DNA from: Streptomyces qaidamensis
GTDB taxonomy: Bacteria > Actinomycetota > Actinomycetes > Streptomycetales > Streptomycetaceae
NCBI RefSeq assembly: GCF_001611795.1
Contig: NZ_CP015098.1
Span: 7,254,001-7,318,000, forward strand
Direction: 5' to 3'
DNA: 64,000 nt
Part shown: piece after piece, positions 25,567 to 33,024 of the stretch
Position numbering within the stretch: the stretch's first letter is position 1
How the letters are laid out: every line of letters starts with the position of its first letter
Made by a program: the position numbers and the translations under genes
Notes under the pieces: generated by a model
Told to the model about the DNA's origin: nothing
The model's database searches: none
What the model saw: the letters and a program-made list of their open reading frames with translations, nothing else

Positions 25567-27056
25567 AGCGCCTCCTGCAGTTCGTGGGGGATCAAGGTCT
25601 GCTCCCACGGAAGGATCCCGGCGGGCAGCGTGCAGCTGAACGCCGCCGCCTGCATCCGGTCCGCGGGCCGCATCAGCACCCGGGAGGCGGCCGTCAGATT
25701 GCGCACGGTGACGCTCGCGTCGGCCAGCTGCTCCATGGTGTCGACGGTGACCGTCAGCATGAGCGAGAACTCCACGAGCCCGGCACCCGACGCCTCCTCG
25801 GCCGCGGTCTGCTCCGCCGCCCGCATCTCCGAGGCCGCGCGGGCCTGCACCATGCCCCGGCCCGACGTCGCCATGAACTGGGCGCTGCGCCGGTCCGCCT
25901 CGACGATCCGGGCCGAGGTGGCCGGGTCGATCGGCCGGTACACCAGAGCGACCCGCTTGCGCCGGGTGCCGGGCGCCGCCTCCAGCATCCCCCGGAGCAC
26001 CGAGGACCGGACCGTGCCGCGCGGCGCCAGTGTCATCAGCCAGGTCCGGGAGACCCCCGAGTCGTGCTGGTAGCTGCCCACGGTCTCGACGGCTGCTGCG
26101 GGCCCGGCGTCCTCCCACTCCAGGCCTGTGCCGCCGTGCCGGGCCCGGGCATCGAGGACGTCGGCGGCGACCGCCGGGTCGTATGCCACCCGTACGACCT
26201 CCGCGATCCGTTCCGCCGACAGCGCGGAGGCCGCTCCACCGCCCGCCGCCACCAGGCCGCTGAGCAGTCCGGGGATGCGGATGGCGAGGTCGGTGATCAC
26301 GTCCTCCTTCTTCCGCCGCTGGTTGGCCGGCACGCCGTAGGTGAGGCTGACGTACGTGTGCATCTCGGAGGACGCGGTGGGATACCGCTCGACGACCTCC
26401 TCCATCACGGCCCGGGCCGCCGCCGGCGCGTTCGCCCGGATGCGGGGCAGCACCTCGTGGGCGAGCCGGGTGCCGGGGTCGGGGGCGGTCTCCACGATCA
26501 CCGACGCGCCGCGCAGGCCGGGCTCGTGGGCCAGCCGGGCCAGCCACTCGCCCCACAGCGCGACCCAGACGTCCACCTGGTCGGGATCGACGAGCGCGCC
26601 GCCGTCGGGGTCGCAGCCGAGCACGATCGTGTAGAGGTTGCGGCTGGGGTGGTGCAGCACGCCGAAGGGGCGGTCGTAGGCGTCCCGGCCCTCGGTCGCG
26701 GTCACCTTGTTGAGCAGCCCCGGCGGACGGAACCGGCCTCCGGGCCGGGCGGACAGCGGCCCGGAGACGTACAGGTGCGCCCCCTTGGCCTTGCGCCGCC
26801 GCCAGCCGATGCGCAGGGCCATCAGCTGGTAGACGTTGCGGCCGTCCTGGGTGCGGATGGCGAGCGGGACCAGGAGCACCGCGATGGGGGTGAACACCAC
26901 CATCGCCGCGTACAGCGAGATCAGTGACGCGAGCAGCGTGAGGACGAGCCCGCCGAAGACACCGAAGGTGCCGACGAGACCGAGCGGGCCGAGCCCGGGA
27001 CGCCGGGGGCGGCGCCAGTTCCCGTAGGTCGGGTGAGTGACGGCTTCCGTGGACAT
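25563..27056 (-). CDS. SCO6880-family T4SS protein (VirB3 plus VirB4 N-domain-like)
   Basis: 497 residues. Two TM helices (about 23-67) recall VirB3/PrgI, and the rest is a large cytosolic domain similar in place to the VirB4 N-terminal region, as in SCO6880-family proteins. It probably forms the membrane dock of the VirB4-like ATPase, whose gene it overlaps by 4 bp. ATG at 27056 follows a GAAGGG. A hairpin at 27196-27225 separates it from the VirB6-like gene upstream. Confidence 0.85.
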   Translation of the reverse strand: MSTEAVTHPTYGNWRRPRRPGLGPLGLVGTFGVFGGLVLTLLASLISLYAAMVVFTPIAVLLVPLAIRTQDGRNVYQLMALRIGWRRRKAKGAHLYVSGPLSARPGGRFRPPGLLNKVTATEGRDAYDRPFGVLHHPSRNLYTIVLGCDPDGGALVDPDQVDVWVALWGEWLARLAHEPGLRGASVIVETAPDPGTRLAHEVLPRIRANAPAAARAVMEEVVERYPTASSEMHTYVSLTYGVPANQRRKKEDVITDLAIRIPGLLSGLVAAGGGAASALSAERIAEVVRVAYDPAVAADVLDARARHGGTGLEWEDAGPAAAVETVGSYQHDSGVSRTWLMTLAPRGTVRSSVLRGMLEAAPGTRRKRVALVYRPIDPATSARIVEADRRSAQFMATSGRGMVQARAASEMRAAEQTAAEEASGAGLVEFSLMLTVTVDTMEQLADASVTVRNLTAASRVLMRPADRMQAAAFSCTLPAGILPWEQTLIPHELQEAL

Positions 27057-27195
27057 AGGGGTCCGTTTTCCCTTCGTGGAGCGCGCCGGAGTGGTGCGGT
27101 GACGGGCCGGGGCGCGGAACGACTGAGGAGGGCGGGGACCACCGGGCTCCGCGGGGGGATCGGGAGCCCGGCGGCCGTTCGGGGTGGAACGGGAC

Positions 27196-27225
27196 GGGCG
27201 GTCCGGCAGGGACGTCGGACCGCCC
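27196..27225 (-). terminator. Intra-operon hairpin
   Basis: A perfect 10-bp stem (GGGCGGTCCG / CGGACCGCCC) with a 10-nt loop starts 12 bp after the stop of the VirB6-like gene and 140 bp before the SCO6880-type gene. It may attenuate transcription or protect the upstream message. Confidence 0.5.
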
Positions 27226-27237
27226 GCGCCGCAGGGG

Positions 27238-28458
27238 TCAGGTGTTGTGCCCCTTGTCCGGGTCGGCGCCCTCCAGCGAGCCGGAGGCGGTACGGCCGGC
27301 GATCTGTGCCGCCGTCACCGCCGCCCCGATGGCGACACCGGCCGGACCGCCCGCCGCCGCGGCGGCCCGGCCCGCGCCCGCGGCCGCCCCGCCCCCGCCG
27401 CCGCCCGCTCCGGCGCCCGAGGCGCCCGGACGACCCGCGCCCCCTGGACCGGGCGCGCTCGGCGTGCCGGAGGCTCCGGACGAGCCCTGCGAACCGCCCG
27501 AGCCGCCCGGCCCGGACGCCCCCGACGCGCCGCGCGGGCCACTCTGCCCGCCACTTCCGCCACTGGTGCCGAGCGAACGGGCTCCGGACGCGAGGGACCC
27601 GCCGACCGTGGACATCGCCCCGGACATCGCGGACGCCCCGCCGAGTGCGGCGGTGGCGGGCACGACGAGCTTCAGCAGGGCGGGCAGGGCGACGGCGGAC
27701 AACAGCATCACGCCGATACCGGCGATGCGTTCGTTGATGTCGCTGCCGCCGTCCCGACCCGAGCTGATCATGGCCGAACCCGCGTACAGCACCAGCCCGG
27801 CCGCCGGTTTGTACAGCAGCCAGGCGATCATCCAGCCGAGGTGCTTGCGCCACCAGCCGCCGCCCCAGTCCGTCATGGAGGCGGCGGCGGCCAGCGGAAG
27901 GGTGCCCAGCAGCAGGATCATGACGCCGAGGCGGATGTAGAGCAGGATCGTGTGGATGATCCCGGCGATCAGCAGCAGGAAGGCGAGCACCAGCAACAGG
28001 AACGACTCGATGCCGTTGCCGTCGGAGCAGGCGCCCACGGCGCTCAGCTGCTTCTCCGCGCCCGCGTTGAACAGGTAGGTGGAGTAGTCGTCCGAGAGGG
28101 CGGCGGCGGCCGTCACCACGGTGGTCGCGGCGCCGGACACGAGCACGACCCGCAGGATGCCCTTCAGGGCGGTCGTACCGGCCGCGCCGCGCCGCTCGAT
28201 CGCCATCCGGGCGGACGCGAACAGCAGCGAGCCGACCGCCAGATACACCACGATCCATTGGGTCTGGCTGTTGATGTCCTGGGCGGTGGTGGTCCCCGAG
28301 AGGGTCGGGATGCCGGTGGTCAGCGCCCCGAACACCGCTATGGCGCCCGCCAGTACGGCGTTGGCCACGCCTTCGACGATGGTCCCGATGGGGTCGCCGA
28401 GGAAGCTGAAGAATCCGACCGCGATGTCGACGATGGGATTACCGGTCGGGCAGGCCAC
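27238..28458 (-). CDS. VirB6/TrbL-like polytopic membrane protein
   Basis: 406 residues. Six to seven TM helices between about 25 and 275, including a long LLLVLAFLLLIAGIIHTILL stretch, followed by a Gly/Ser/Pro/Ala-rich tail of about 130 residues. This topology is that of VirB6/TrbL inner-membrane channel components. The GTG at 28458 is 1 bp after the preceding stop, so the genes are co-translated. The tail is low complexity and could sit in the cytoplasm or channel. Confidence 0.82.
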   Translation of the reverse strand: MACPTGNPIVDIAVGFFSFLGDPIGTIVEGVANAVLAGAIAVFGALTTGIPTLSGTTTAQDINSQTQWIVVYLAVGSLLFASARMAIERRGAAGTTALKGILRVVLVSGAATTVVTAAAALSDDYSTYLFNAGAEKQLSAVGACSDGNGIESFLLLVLAFLLLIAGIIHTILLYIRLGVMILLLGTLPLAAAASMTDWGGGWWRKHLGWMIAWLLYKPAAGLVLYAGSAMISSGRDGGSDINERIAGIGVMLLSAVALPALLKLVVPATAALGGASAMSGAMSTVGGSLASGARSLGTSGGSGGQSGPRGASGASGPGGSGGSQGSSGASGTPSAPGPGGAGRPGASGAGAGGGGGGAAAGAGRAAAAAGGPAGVAIGAAVTAAQIAGRTASGSLEGADPDKGHNT

Positions 28459-28459
28459 G

Positions 28460-29278
28460 TCAAACCCCCCAGAGCAGATGGCCGTTGGTCCCCTGAACCG
28501 CCTTCACCGGGGTGTGCAGGGCACCGTTGTCGGAGGGCTGGACCTTCCAGTCACCGCCGCTCCAGCGCAGGGCGACGGAGGTCGTGGCGTAGCCCTGACC
28601 GGTCTTGAGCAGAAGCTCCACCGTCGCCGCCGCGCCGGAGTAGGCGGGCACCGAGAATCCGGCATAGGAGGCGGCGGACGAGCCGCCGGACCCGGTGTCC
28701 GGGCGGGAGCCGGAGGCGGAGCCGGTGCTCCGCGTGCCGCCCGGGGCGTCGTCCCGGACGGTGGATCGCTTGAAGACGAACAGGTCCCGTCCCGGGCCGG
28801 CCACGACCTGCTCCTGCGCGATCGTCCGCCAGTCGGGTCCGCTCATGTGCGAGGGAATGATGTGGGCGGCCAGTACGGCCCCGGCCGGCGTGTGCGCGAA
28901 GCACCACCACACGGGACCCTGGGCCAGGGTCGGGCCCGCCGACGCCGAGACGGGCACGCGCGTGACGCCGAGGGCGCGCCAGTCGACATCGTCCGGCGGG
29001 GACGTGGGCATGACGTCGCCGTTACGGTCGTCGGTGCGGCACCCGTCGGGCCGGCCGTCCTTCATGGCCGGGGAACCGGACAGCGGCCCCTTCGACGGCG
29101 GGGTGCTCGCGCCGTCGTCCGCGGTGCCCCGGCCGGCCGTCAGGGCGACGATCCCGCTCAGCAGGACGACGACGCCGAGGAACGCCGCCGACACCTGCCA
29201 GCCGCGCTGCTTCCAGTACGGCTCCGACGGATCGGAGCGGTACCGGCGTGGCTCCCGGTACTCCCTGCGCGTGAACAT
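28460..29278 (-). CDS. Single-pass exported-domain protein, possible VirB8-like component
   Basis: 272 residues. A basic cytosolic N-terminus, one TM helix (about 28-48), a disordered stretch, then an extracytoplasmic domain with GPVWWCFAHTPAGAVLAAH and a second part ending in GNHLLWGV-like beta strands. There are two predicted Cys pairs. The topology and place between the pilin-like and VirB6-like genes match VirB8/TcpC proteins, but I see no diagnostic sequence. ATG at 29278 with GGGACGATCGAG upstream. Confidence 0.6.
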   Translation of the reverse strand: MFTRREYREPRRYRSDPSEPYWKQRGWQVSAAFLGVVVLLSGIVALTAGRGTADDGASTPPSKGPLSGSPAMKDGRPDGCRTDDRNGDVMPTSPPDDVDWRALGVTRVPVSASAGPTLAQGPVWWCFAHTPAGAVLAAHIIPSHMSGPDWRTIAQEQVVAGPGRDLFVFKRSTVRDDAPGGTRSTGSASGSRPDTGSGGSSAASYAGFSVPAYSGAAATVELLLKTGQGYATTSVALRWSGGDWKVQPSDNGALHTPVKAVQGTNGHLLWGV

Positions 29279-29301
29279 CTCGATCGTCCCGTCGTCCGCG
29301 T

Positions 29302-29586
29302 TCAGTTGAAGACGAAGCGGACCAGCGGACCGGCCGTGGCGACCAGGACGCAGCCACCGAGCACCATGCCGAGACGGCTCATGTGCTCGGAACTCTCACC
29401 GCGCTTGAGGGAGACGGCCATCATCGTGCCGGTGATCAGCACCCCGGCCACGCCGGCGGCGGTGCCCGCCCAGGCGGCTATGCCGAGCACGGTGTTGACC
29501 TTGCTGGTGAGTTCGCCGGGGGCGTTGCTCTGCGGCTGGGGCACACCGGCGGCGAGCAGGTGGGTGGTTTCGAGGAGCAGGGACAT
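29302..29586 (-). CDS. VirB2-like small membrane protein 1
   Basis: 94 residues. N-terminal amphipathic segment, then two TM helices (about 35-55 and 72-92) with a short basic loop (SLKRGESSEH) between them. This is the length and topology of processed VirB2/TrbC pilins. It is paralogous to the product at 29672: both have W-x-x-x-A-A-G-V-A-G and A-T-x-G-P-x-V. ATG at 29586 with GGAGAACC upstream. Adjacent duplication suggests two pilin-like subunits. Confidence 0.68.
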   Translation of the reverse strand: MSLLLETTHLLAAGVPQPQSNAPGELTSKVNTVLGIAAWAGTAAGVAGVLITGTMMAVSLKRGESSEHMSRLGMVLGGCVLVATAGPLVRFVFN

Positions 29587-29671
29587 GGGTTCTCCGGATG
29601 GTCGGCGCCGCGCGTGAGCGGCGGGCGCGGGGAAGCGGGTGAGTGGGTGGTGCGGAGGAGGAGCCCGGCCC

Positions 29672-29962
29672 TCAGTGGAGGGACAGATCACCGAGGAACG
29701 CGACGATCGGACCGGCCGTCGTGGCGAGCAGGCAGGCCAGGGTGACGAAGAAGAAGCCGCGGAAGTACGTGCCGCCCTCACCCGGTTCGCCACGCCGCAG
29801 CTGGATCGCCATCTGCATGCCGACGATGAGCAGTCCGGCGACCCCCGCGGCCGAGGCGCACCAGGCGAGGACACCGAGGATCGCGCCTGCGTCGGGGGTC
29901 GGGGTGTAGGCGGCGAGCCGCCCGCCGAAGGGCAGGGCGAGGCTCGTGAGGGGGGAGGTCAT
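29672..29962 (-). CDS. VirB2-like small membrane protein 2
   Basis: 96 residues with two TM helices (about 28-50 and 70-90) and a basic loop (QLRRGEPGEGG). Clear paralogue of the neighbouring 94-residue protein. ATG at 29962 overlaps the preceding stop by 4 bp (ATGA). It is probably a pilin- or channel-lining subunit of the T4SS-like machine. Confidence 0.68.
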   Translation of the reverse strand: MTSPLTSLALPFGGRLAAYTPTPDAGAILGVLAWCASAAGVAGLLIVGMQMAIQLRRGEPGEGGTYFRGFFFVTLACLLATTAGPIVAFLGDLSLH

Positions 29963-30834
29963 GCTTCGGTTCCTTCACCGTCGGCGCCCACCAGGTCGGC
30001 GAGCACGCTGAGTTGCCGGGGCAGCCGCGCGGGCTGACCGCCCACCCGCCAGGCCGGGATCCACGGCACGCGCTGCACGCGGGCGACCGAGCGGACGACC
30101 CGGATGCGGCGCAGCAGGCCGAGCGGGAGCCGCCCGGGGGCGTCGGCGACGAGGACGACACCCAGCAGGTCGATCCCCTGAGGGGCCTTGCCGTCCCGCA
30201 GCGCGCCCAACGCCCGTGACACGGCGCGCAGTCCGCGCGCGCTCGTCCGGCCGACCAGCAGGATCCGGCGCGGCTCGCCCCGCGCGGGCTCCGGCCAGCG
30301 CGCGCCCACGTCGACCCCGCCGAGCGTCTCGGCGAGCGAGGTGGCGCCGGCCCCTCCGTGGGTCTTGACCCACCCGATCTCGTCCCGTGACCTGCCGCGC
30401 GCCGTGGCACGCCGCACCGGCTCGCCCCAGGGGGCCTCGCCCCCACCGGAGGCCGGGACGGAGGTCCGCGGGGCGGAGACGGCGGAGCCCCCGCGGGTGG
30501 CCTGCCCCGCCCCCCTGTCAGGCCCCGGCGCTCTGCCGGAGTCCGGCAAGAGGCCAGGCCCCGGCGCTCTGCCGGACTCCGGCAGAGCGCCGGGTTCCGG
30601 CCCCCTGCCTGGCCCCGGCGAGGGGCCAGGGCCTCGCGCGGGACCCGGGCGGGGCGCCCGCGCGGCGTGCGGAGCCGTCGTGGTGGCACGACCCGTCGAG
30701 GGGGCCGGGGCCACCCCCGCGCTCGGCGGGGCGCCCGCGCCGGAGGTACCGCCGGCACGGGCCGCCGGCCGTCCGGGCTTCGGCCCCCGGACCCATGACT
30801 GAGGGTTCGACGGCGTCTCCTCAGGAGTGCTCAT
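29959..30834 (-). CDS. Proline-rich protein with degenerate P-loop-like domain (DUF6668-like)
   Basis: 291 residues. The first 130 are Pro/Gly/Ala-rich with imperfect repeats (ALPESGRAPGP). The C-terminal 150 form a soluble alpha/beta domain with WVKTHGGAGATSLAE, similar to the deviant Walker A of ParA/MinD but lacking the Lys, and LLGVVLVADAPGRLP. From memory this matches proteins called DUF6668 in such loci; that name is tentative. First gene of the minus-strand operon, about 117 bp after an ECF-type promoter. It may organise or regulate the apparatus. Confidence 0.6.
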   Translation of the reverse strand: MSTPEETPSNPQSWVRGPKPGRPAARAGGTSGAGAPPSAGVAPAPSTGRATTTAPHAARAPRPGPARGPGPSPGPGRGPEPGALPESGRAPGPGLLPDSGRAPGPDRGAGQATRGGSAVSAPRTSVPASGGGEAPWGEPVRRATARGRSRDEIGWVKTHGGAGATSLAETLGGVDVGARWPEPARGEPRRILLVGRTSARGLRAVSRALGALRDGKAPQGIDLLGVVLVADAPGRLPLGLLRRIRVVRSVARVQRVPWIPAWRVGGQPARLPRQLSVLADLVGADGEGTEA

Positions 30835-30898
30835 GTGCGGTCAGCCCTCCTTCTCCGCTCACGCTTCGGCTGTGCTGGATCATTCGATGTCCACTGGT

Positions 30899-30927
30899 TT
30901 GAACTGAATTGCTCCCGGGCCCGTTTC
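30899..30927 (+). promoter_or_regulatory. ECF-type promoter for the transglycosylase operon
   Basis: Plus-strand TTGAACT, 16 bp, CGTTTC, about 78 bp before the ATG at 31006. It faces the minus-strand copy at 30951-30980, so transcripts from the two overlap. Confidence 0.5.
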
Positions 30928-30950
30928 GATCTCCCGAGCCCGTCGACAGC

Positions 30951-30980
30951 ACAACGGGCCGTCCAGCCGTCACGGTTCAA
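30951..30980 (-). promoter_or_regulatory. ECF-type promoter for the main T4SS-like operon
   Basis: Minus-strand TTGAACC, 17 bp, CGTTGT, about 117 bp before the start at 30834. It would transcribe the eight genes down to 21986. Confidence 0.62.
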
Positions 30981-31005
30981 GGCAAGAGGAAGAAGGCGGG
31001 CCCAC

Positions 31006-31857
31006 ATGAGCGCGGGCACGGGAGAAAGCGGGGAGGGCGGGACTTCCACCGCCGTCCGGAACACCATCGCCGCCGGCACCGGCTGCGGCTGTCTGCTGTC
31101 GCCGCTCGCGCTGCTCGGCACCCTGGTCCTGATCATCATCATCGGCGGGTTCGGGGTCCTGCTGGCGCCGCTCATCGCGCTGATCCTGCTGTTCTCGGGC
31201 GGCGGCGGGGACGGTTCCGCCGGTGCGGACGACGCGGACGAGGTGATCGCCGTCTTCAACGGCGACGGCGGCGGCGAGCTGGACCCCTCGACGGTGCCGG
31301 GCGACCTGGTGGAGCCGATCGAGGAGGCCGGTGACCTGTGCGGGGCGATCGGCCCCGTCGTCATCGCCTCGCAGATCGAGCGGGAGTCCGGCTTCAACGA
31401 GGAACTGGTCGGCGAGAACGGTGAGGAGGGCATCTCCCAACTGCCGCCCGCGGTCTTCGAGAAGTACGGCGAGGACGACGACGACAACGACGAGACCTCG
31501 GCGTTCGACGCCGGGGACTCGATCATGGCCCAGGGCCGCCATCTGTGCGATCTGGCCGGTCAGGCCCAGCGGATGATCGACGCGAACGAGGCCACCGGCA
31601 GCGTCCTGGACCTCGCGCTGGCCGGCTACCACGTGGGGATGGATGCCGTGCGCGCGGCCAAGGGAGTGCCGCAGACGAACGAGGCGCAGGGCTACGTCCT
31701 CGCCGTCCGGGCCCAGTTCGCCAAGTACGAGGGTGTGGCCGCCCCGCCCCCCGGTGCCACCCCCGGAGTCACCCCGGGGGCGGACCCGGACCCCACGGCT
31801 TCCCCGTCCGCGTCCGGCGCTTCCGCACGTGAGCATCAGGAGGACTCGCAGTCATGA
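31006..31857 (+). CDS. VirB1-like membrane-anchored transglycosylase
   Basis: 283 residues. A long hydrophobic segment (about 27-66), then an SLT-type domain: IASQIERESGFN with catalytic Glu near residue 125, and GEEGISQLPPAVFEKYG near 137-153. An acidic run (GEDDDDNDET) follows, and the tail is Pro/Ser/Thr-rich. Such enzymes cut glycan strands to let secretion machines cross the wall. ATG at 31006 with AGGAAGAAGG. The stop overlaps the next start (ATGA). Confidence 0.82.
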   Translation: MSAGTGESGEGGTSTAVRNTIAAGTGCGCLLSPLALLGTLVLIIIIGGFGVLLAPLIALILLFSGGGGDGSAGADDADEVIAVFNGDGGGELDPSTVPGDLVEPIEEAGDLCGAIGPVVIASQIERESGFNEELVGENGEEGISQLPPAVFEKYGEDDDDNDETSAFDAGDSIMAQGRHLCDLAGQAQRMIDANEATGSVLDLALAGYHVGMDAVRAAKGVPQTNEAQGYVLAVRAQFAKYEGVAAPPPGATPGVTPGADPDPTASPSASGASAREHQEDSQS

Positions 31858-32882
31858 CCCACTTCGCGGTGCGCATCCCGGGTGAGGGACTCGCCGAGAT
31901 CAACGGCGAGCTCCTGGTCGTCGAAGAGGGCCGGGCCGTGCACGAAGCAGTGCTGGACCGCCTGCAACGCCACGCGCAGGAGCGCGCCGCCGCGGTCGAG
32001 GCCACGGTGAACGAGGGCCCTTCCGGGGCTGCCTTTGTGCTTCAGGTGGCCCCCGACGGCTCGAGCCGCCTCCTCGACCCGGCGGAGCGGACGGAGACGA
32101 CGGGCCCCGCCCCCGAACCGCTGTCGGCTTCCGCCGCCGAACCGCCGGCGGTCCCCGCCCTCGAACCGCTGTCGGCTCCCGCCGCCCAACCGCCGGCGGT
32201 CCCCGCCGCCGAACCGCTGTCGGCTTCCGCCCTCGAACCGCTGGCGGTCCCCGCCCCCGAACCGCTGCCGGCTCCCGCCGCCCAACCGCTGCCGGCTCCC
32301 GCCCCCGAACCGCCGGCGGCCCCCGCCCCCGCCCCCGCCCACGCTCCCGTCTCTGCCGTCGCCGCGGCGGTCGCCCGCGCCCGGGCCGCAGCGGCCACCC
32401 CTCACGCCCCTGCCCCGCCTCCACAGCCGTCCCGCCCCCTTGCGCCGGAACTCGCGGACCTGGTGGCGCACATCAACGCGCTGACGGCCGCGGGCCGGAT
32501 CGAAGAGGCGTCCGCCGAGGTGACCGCCCTGCGCGAGGCACTGACGCGGTCGGCGGGCACGGAGCACCCGGACGCGCTGGAGGCCCGGGCCATGGAGGCG
32601 TACCTGGCGCACCTGCGCGGGGACCACAGGGAGGCGACCGTGCTGGCCCTCTCGGTGGCCCGCATCCTGTGCGGCGCCGGTGCCCCAGGGGCCCCGGCGG
32701 CGATCGCACGGGCGGCGGCCGCCTGGCAGCGGCTGGAGGACGGCAGGGCGGCGGTCATCCACGGCAGCGAACTGCTGCACATGTGGAACCGGTTGCGCGG
32801 TGATGGCCGCCTCGCGCCGGCCGACGAACGGCTGGCCCGGCGGGTGCGCGCCCAGGTGGAGTCGCTGTCGGCCTGCGCGTGA
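31854..32882 (+). CDS. Novel N-domain, octapeptide repeat and TPR-like protein
   Basis: 342 residues. Residues 1-80 (FAVRIPGEGLAEING, VEEGRAVHEAVLD, VAPDGSSRLL) are homologous to the N-terminus of the ChW-domain protein at 11011. The middle has nine Pro/Ala-rich octapeptide repeats (EPLSASAA type). The C-terminal 140 residues are helical and TPR-like (ADLVAHINALTAAGRIEEA, YLAHLRGDHREATVLALSV). No TM, so cytosolic. It is coupled by ATGA overlap to the transglycosylase gene. Probably an adaptor between cytosolic and membrane parts of the apparatus; function inferred. Confidence 0.7.
   Translation: MTHFAVRIPGEGLAEINGELLVVEEGRAVHEAVLDRLQRHAQERAAAVEATVNEGPSGAAFVLQVAPDGSSRLLDPAERTETTGPAPEPLSASAAEPPAVPALEPLSAPAAQPPAVPAAEPLSASALEPLAVPAPEPLPAPAAQPLPAPAPEPPAAPAPAPAHAPVSAVAAAVARARAAAATPHAPAPPPQPSRPLAPELADLVAHINALTAAGRIEEASAEVTALREALTRSAGTEHPDALEARAMEAYLAHLRGDHREATVLALSVARILCGAGAPGAPAAIARAAAAWQRLEDGRAAVIHGSELLHMWNRLRGDGRLAPADERLARRVRAQVESLSACA
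32115..32330 (+). repeat. Nine tandem 24-bp repeats inside the adaptor gene
   Basis: In-frame units beginning [g/c]aaccg, alternating two related versions, encode octapeptides such as EPLSASAA and EPPAVPAL. Copy number may vary between strains. Confidence 0.85.
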
Positions 32883-32928
32883 CCGGACGGGCGATGTACG
32901 AGCCGTGGACCGAGCGTCAAACGAGCGT

Positions 32929-32955
32929 GGAACGCCCCTGACCACACTCCGTTCC
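32929..32955 (+). promoter_or_regulatory. ECF-type promoter of the sigma factor gene
   Basis: GGAAC, 16 bp, CGTTCC about 70 bp before the sigma ATG: the classic ECF form, consistent with autoregulation. Confidence 0.6.
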
Positions 32956-33024
32956 ACCGGAGGCCCCGGTTCCGGCCGCCATGGCCGGGCGGGCCGCCCC
33001 AAGGAACAGGAGCAGGAGCACACC

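Noticed and set aside
32115..32330. CRISPR-like regular repeats
   Set aside because: Units are contiguous, in frame and without spacers; they encode an octapeptide repeat.
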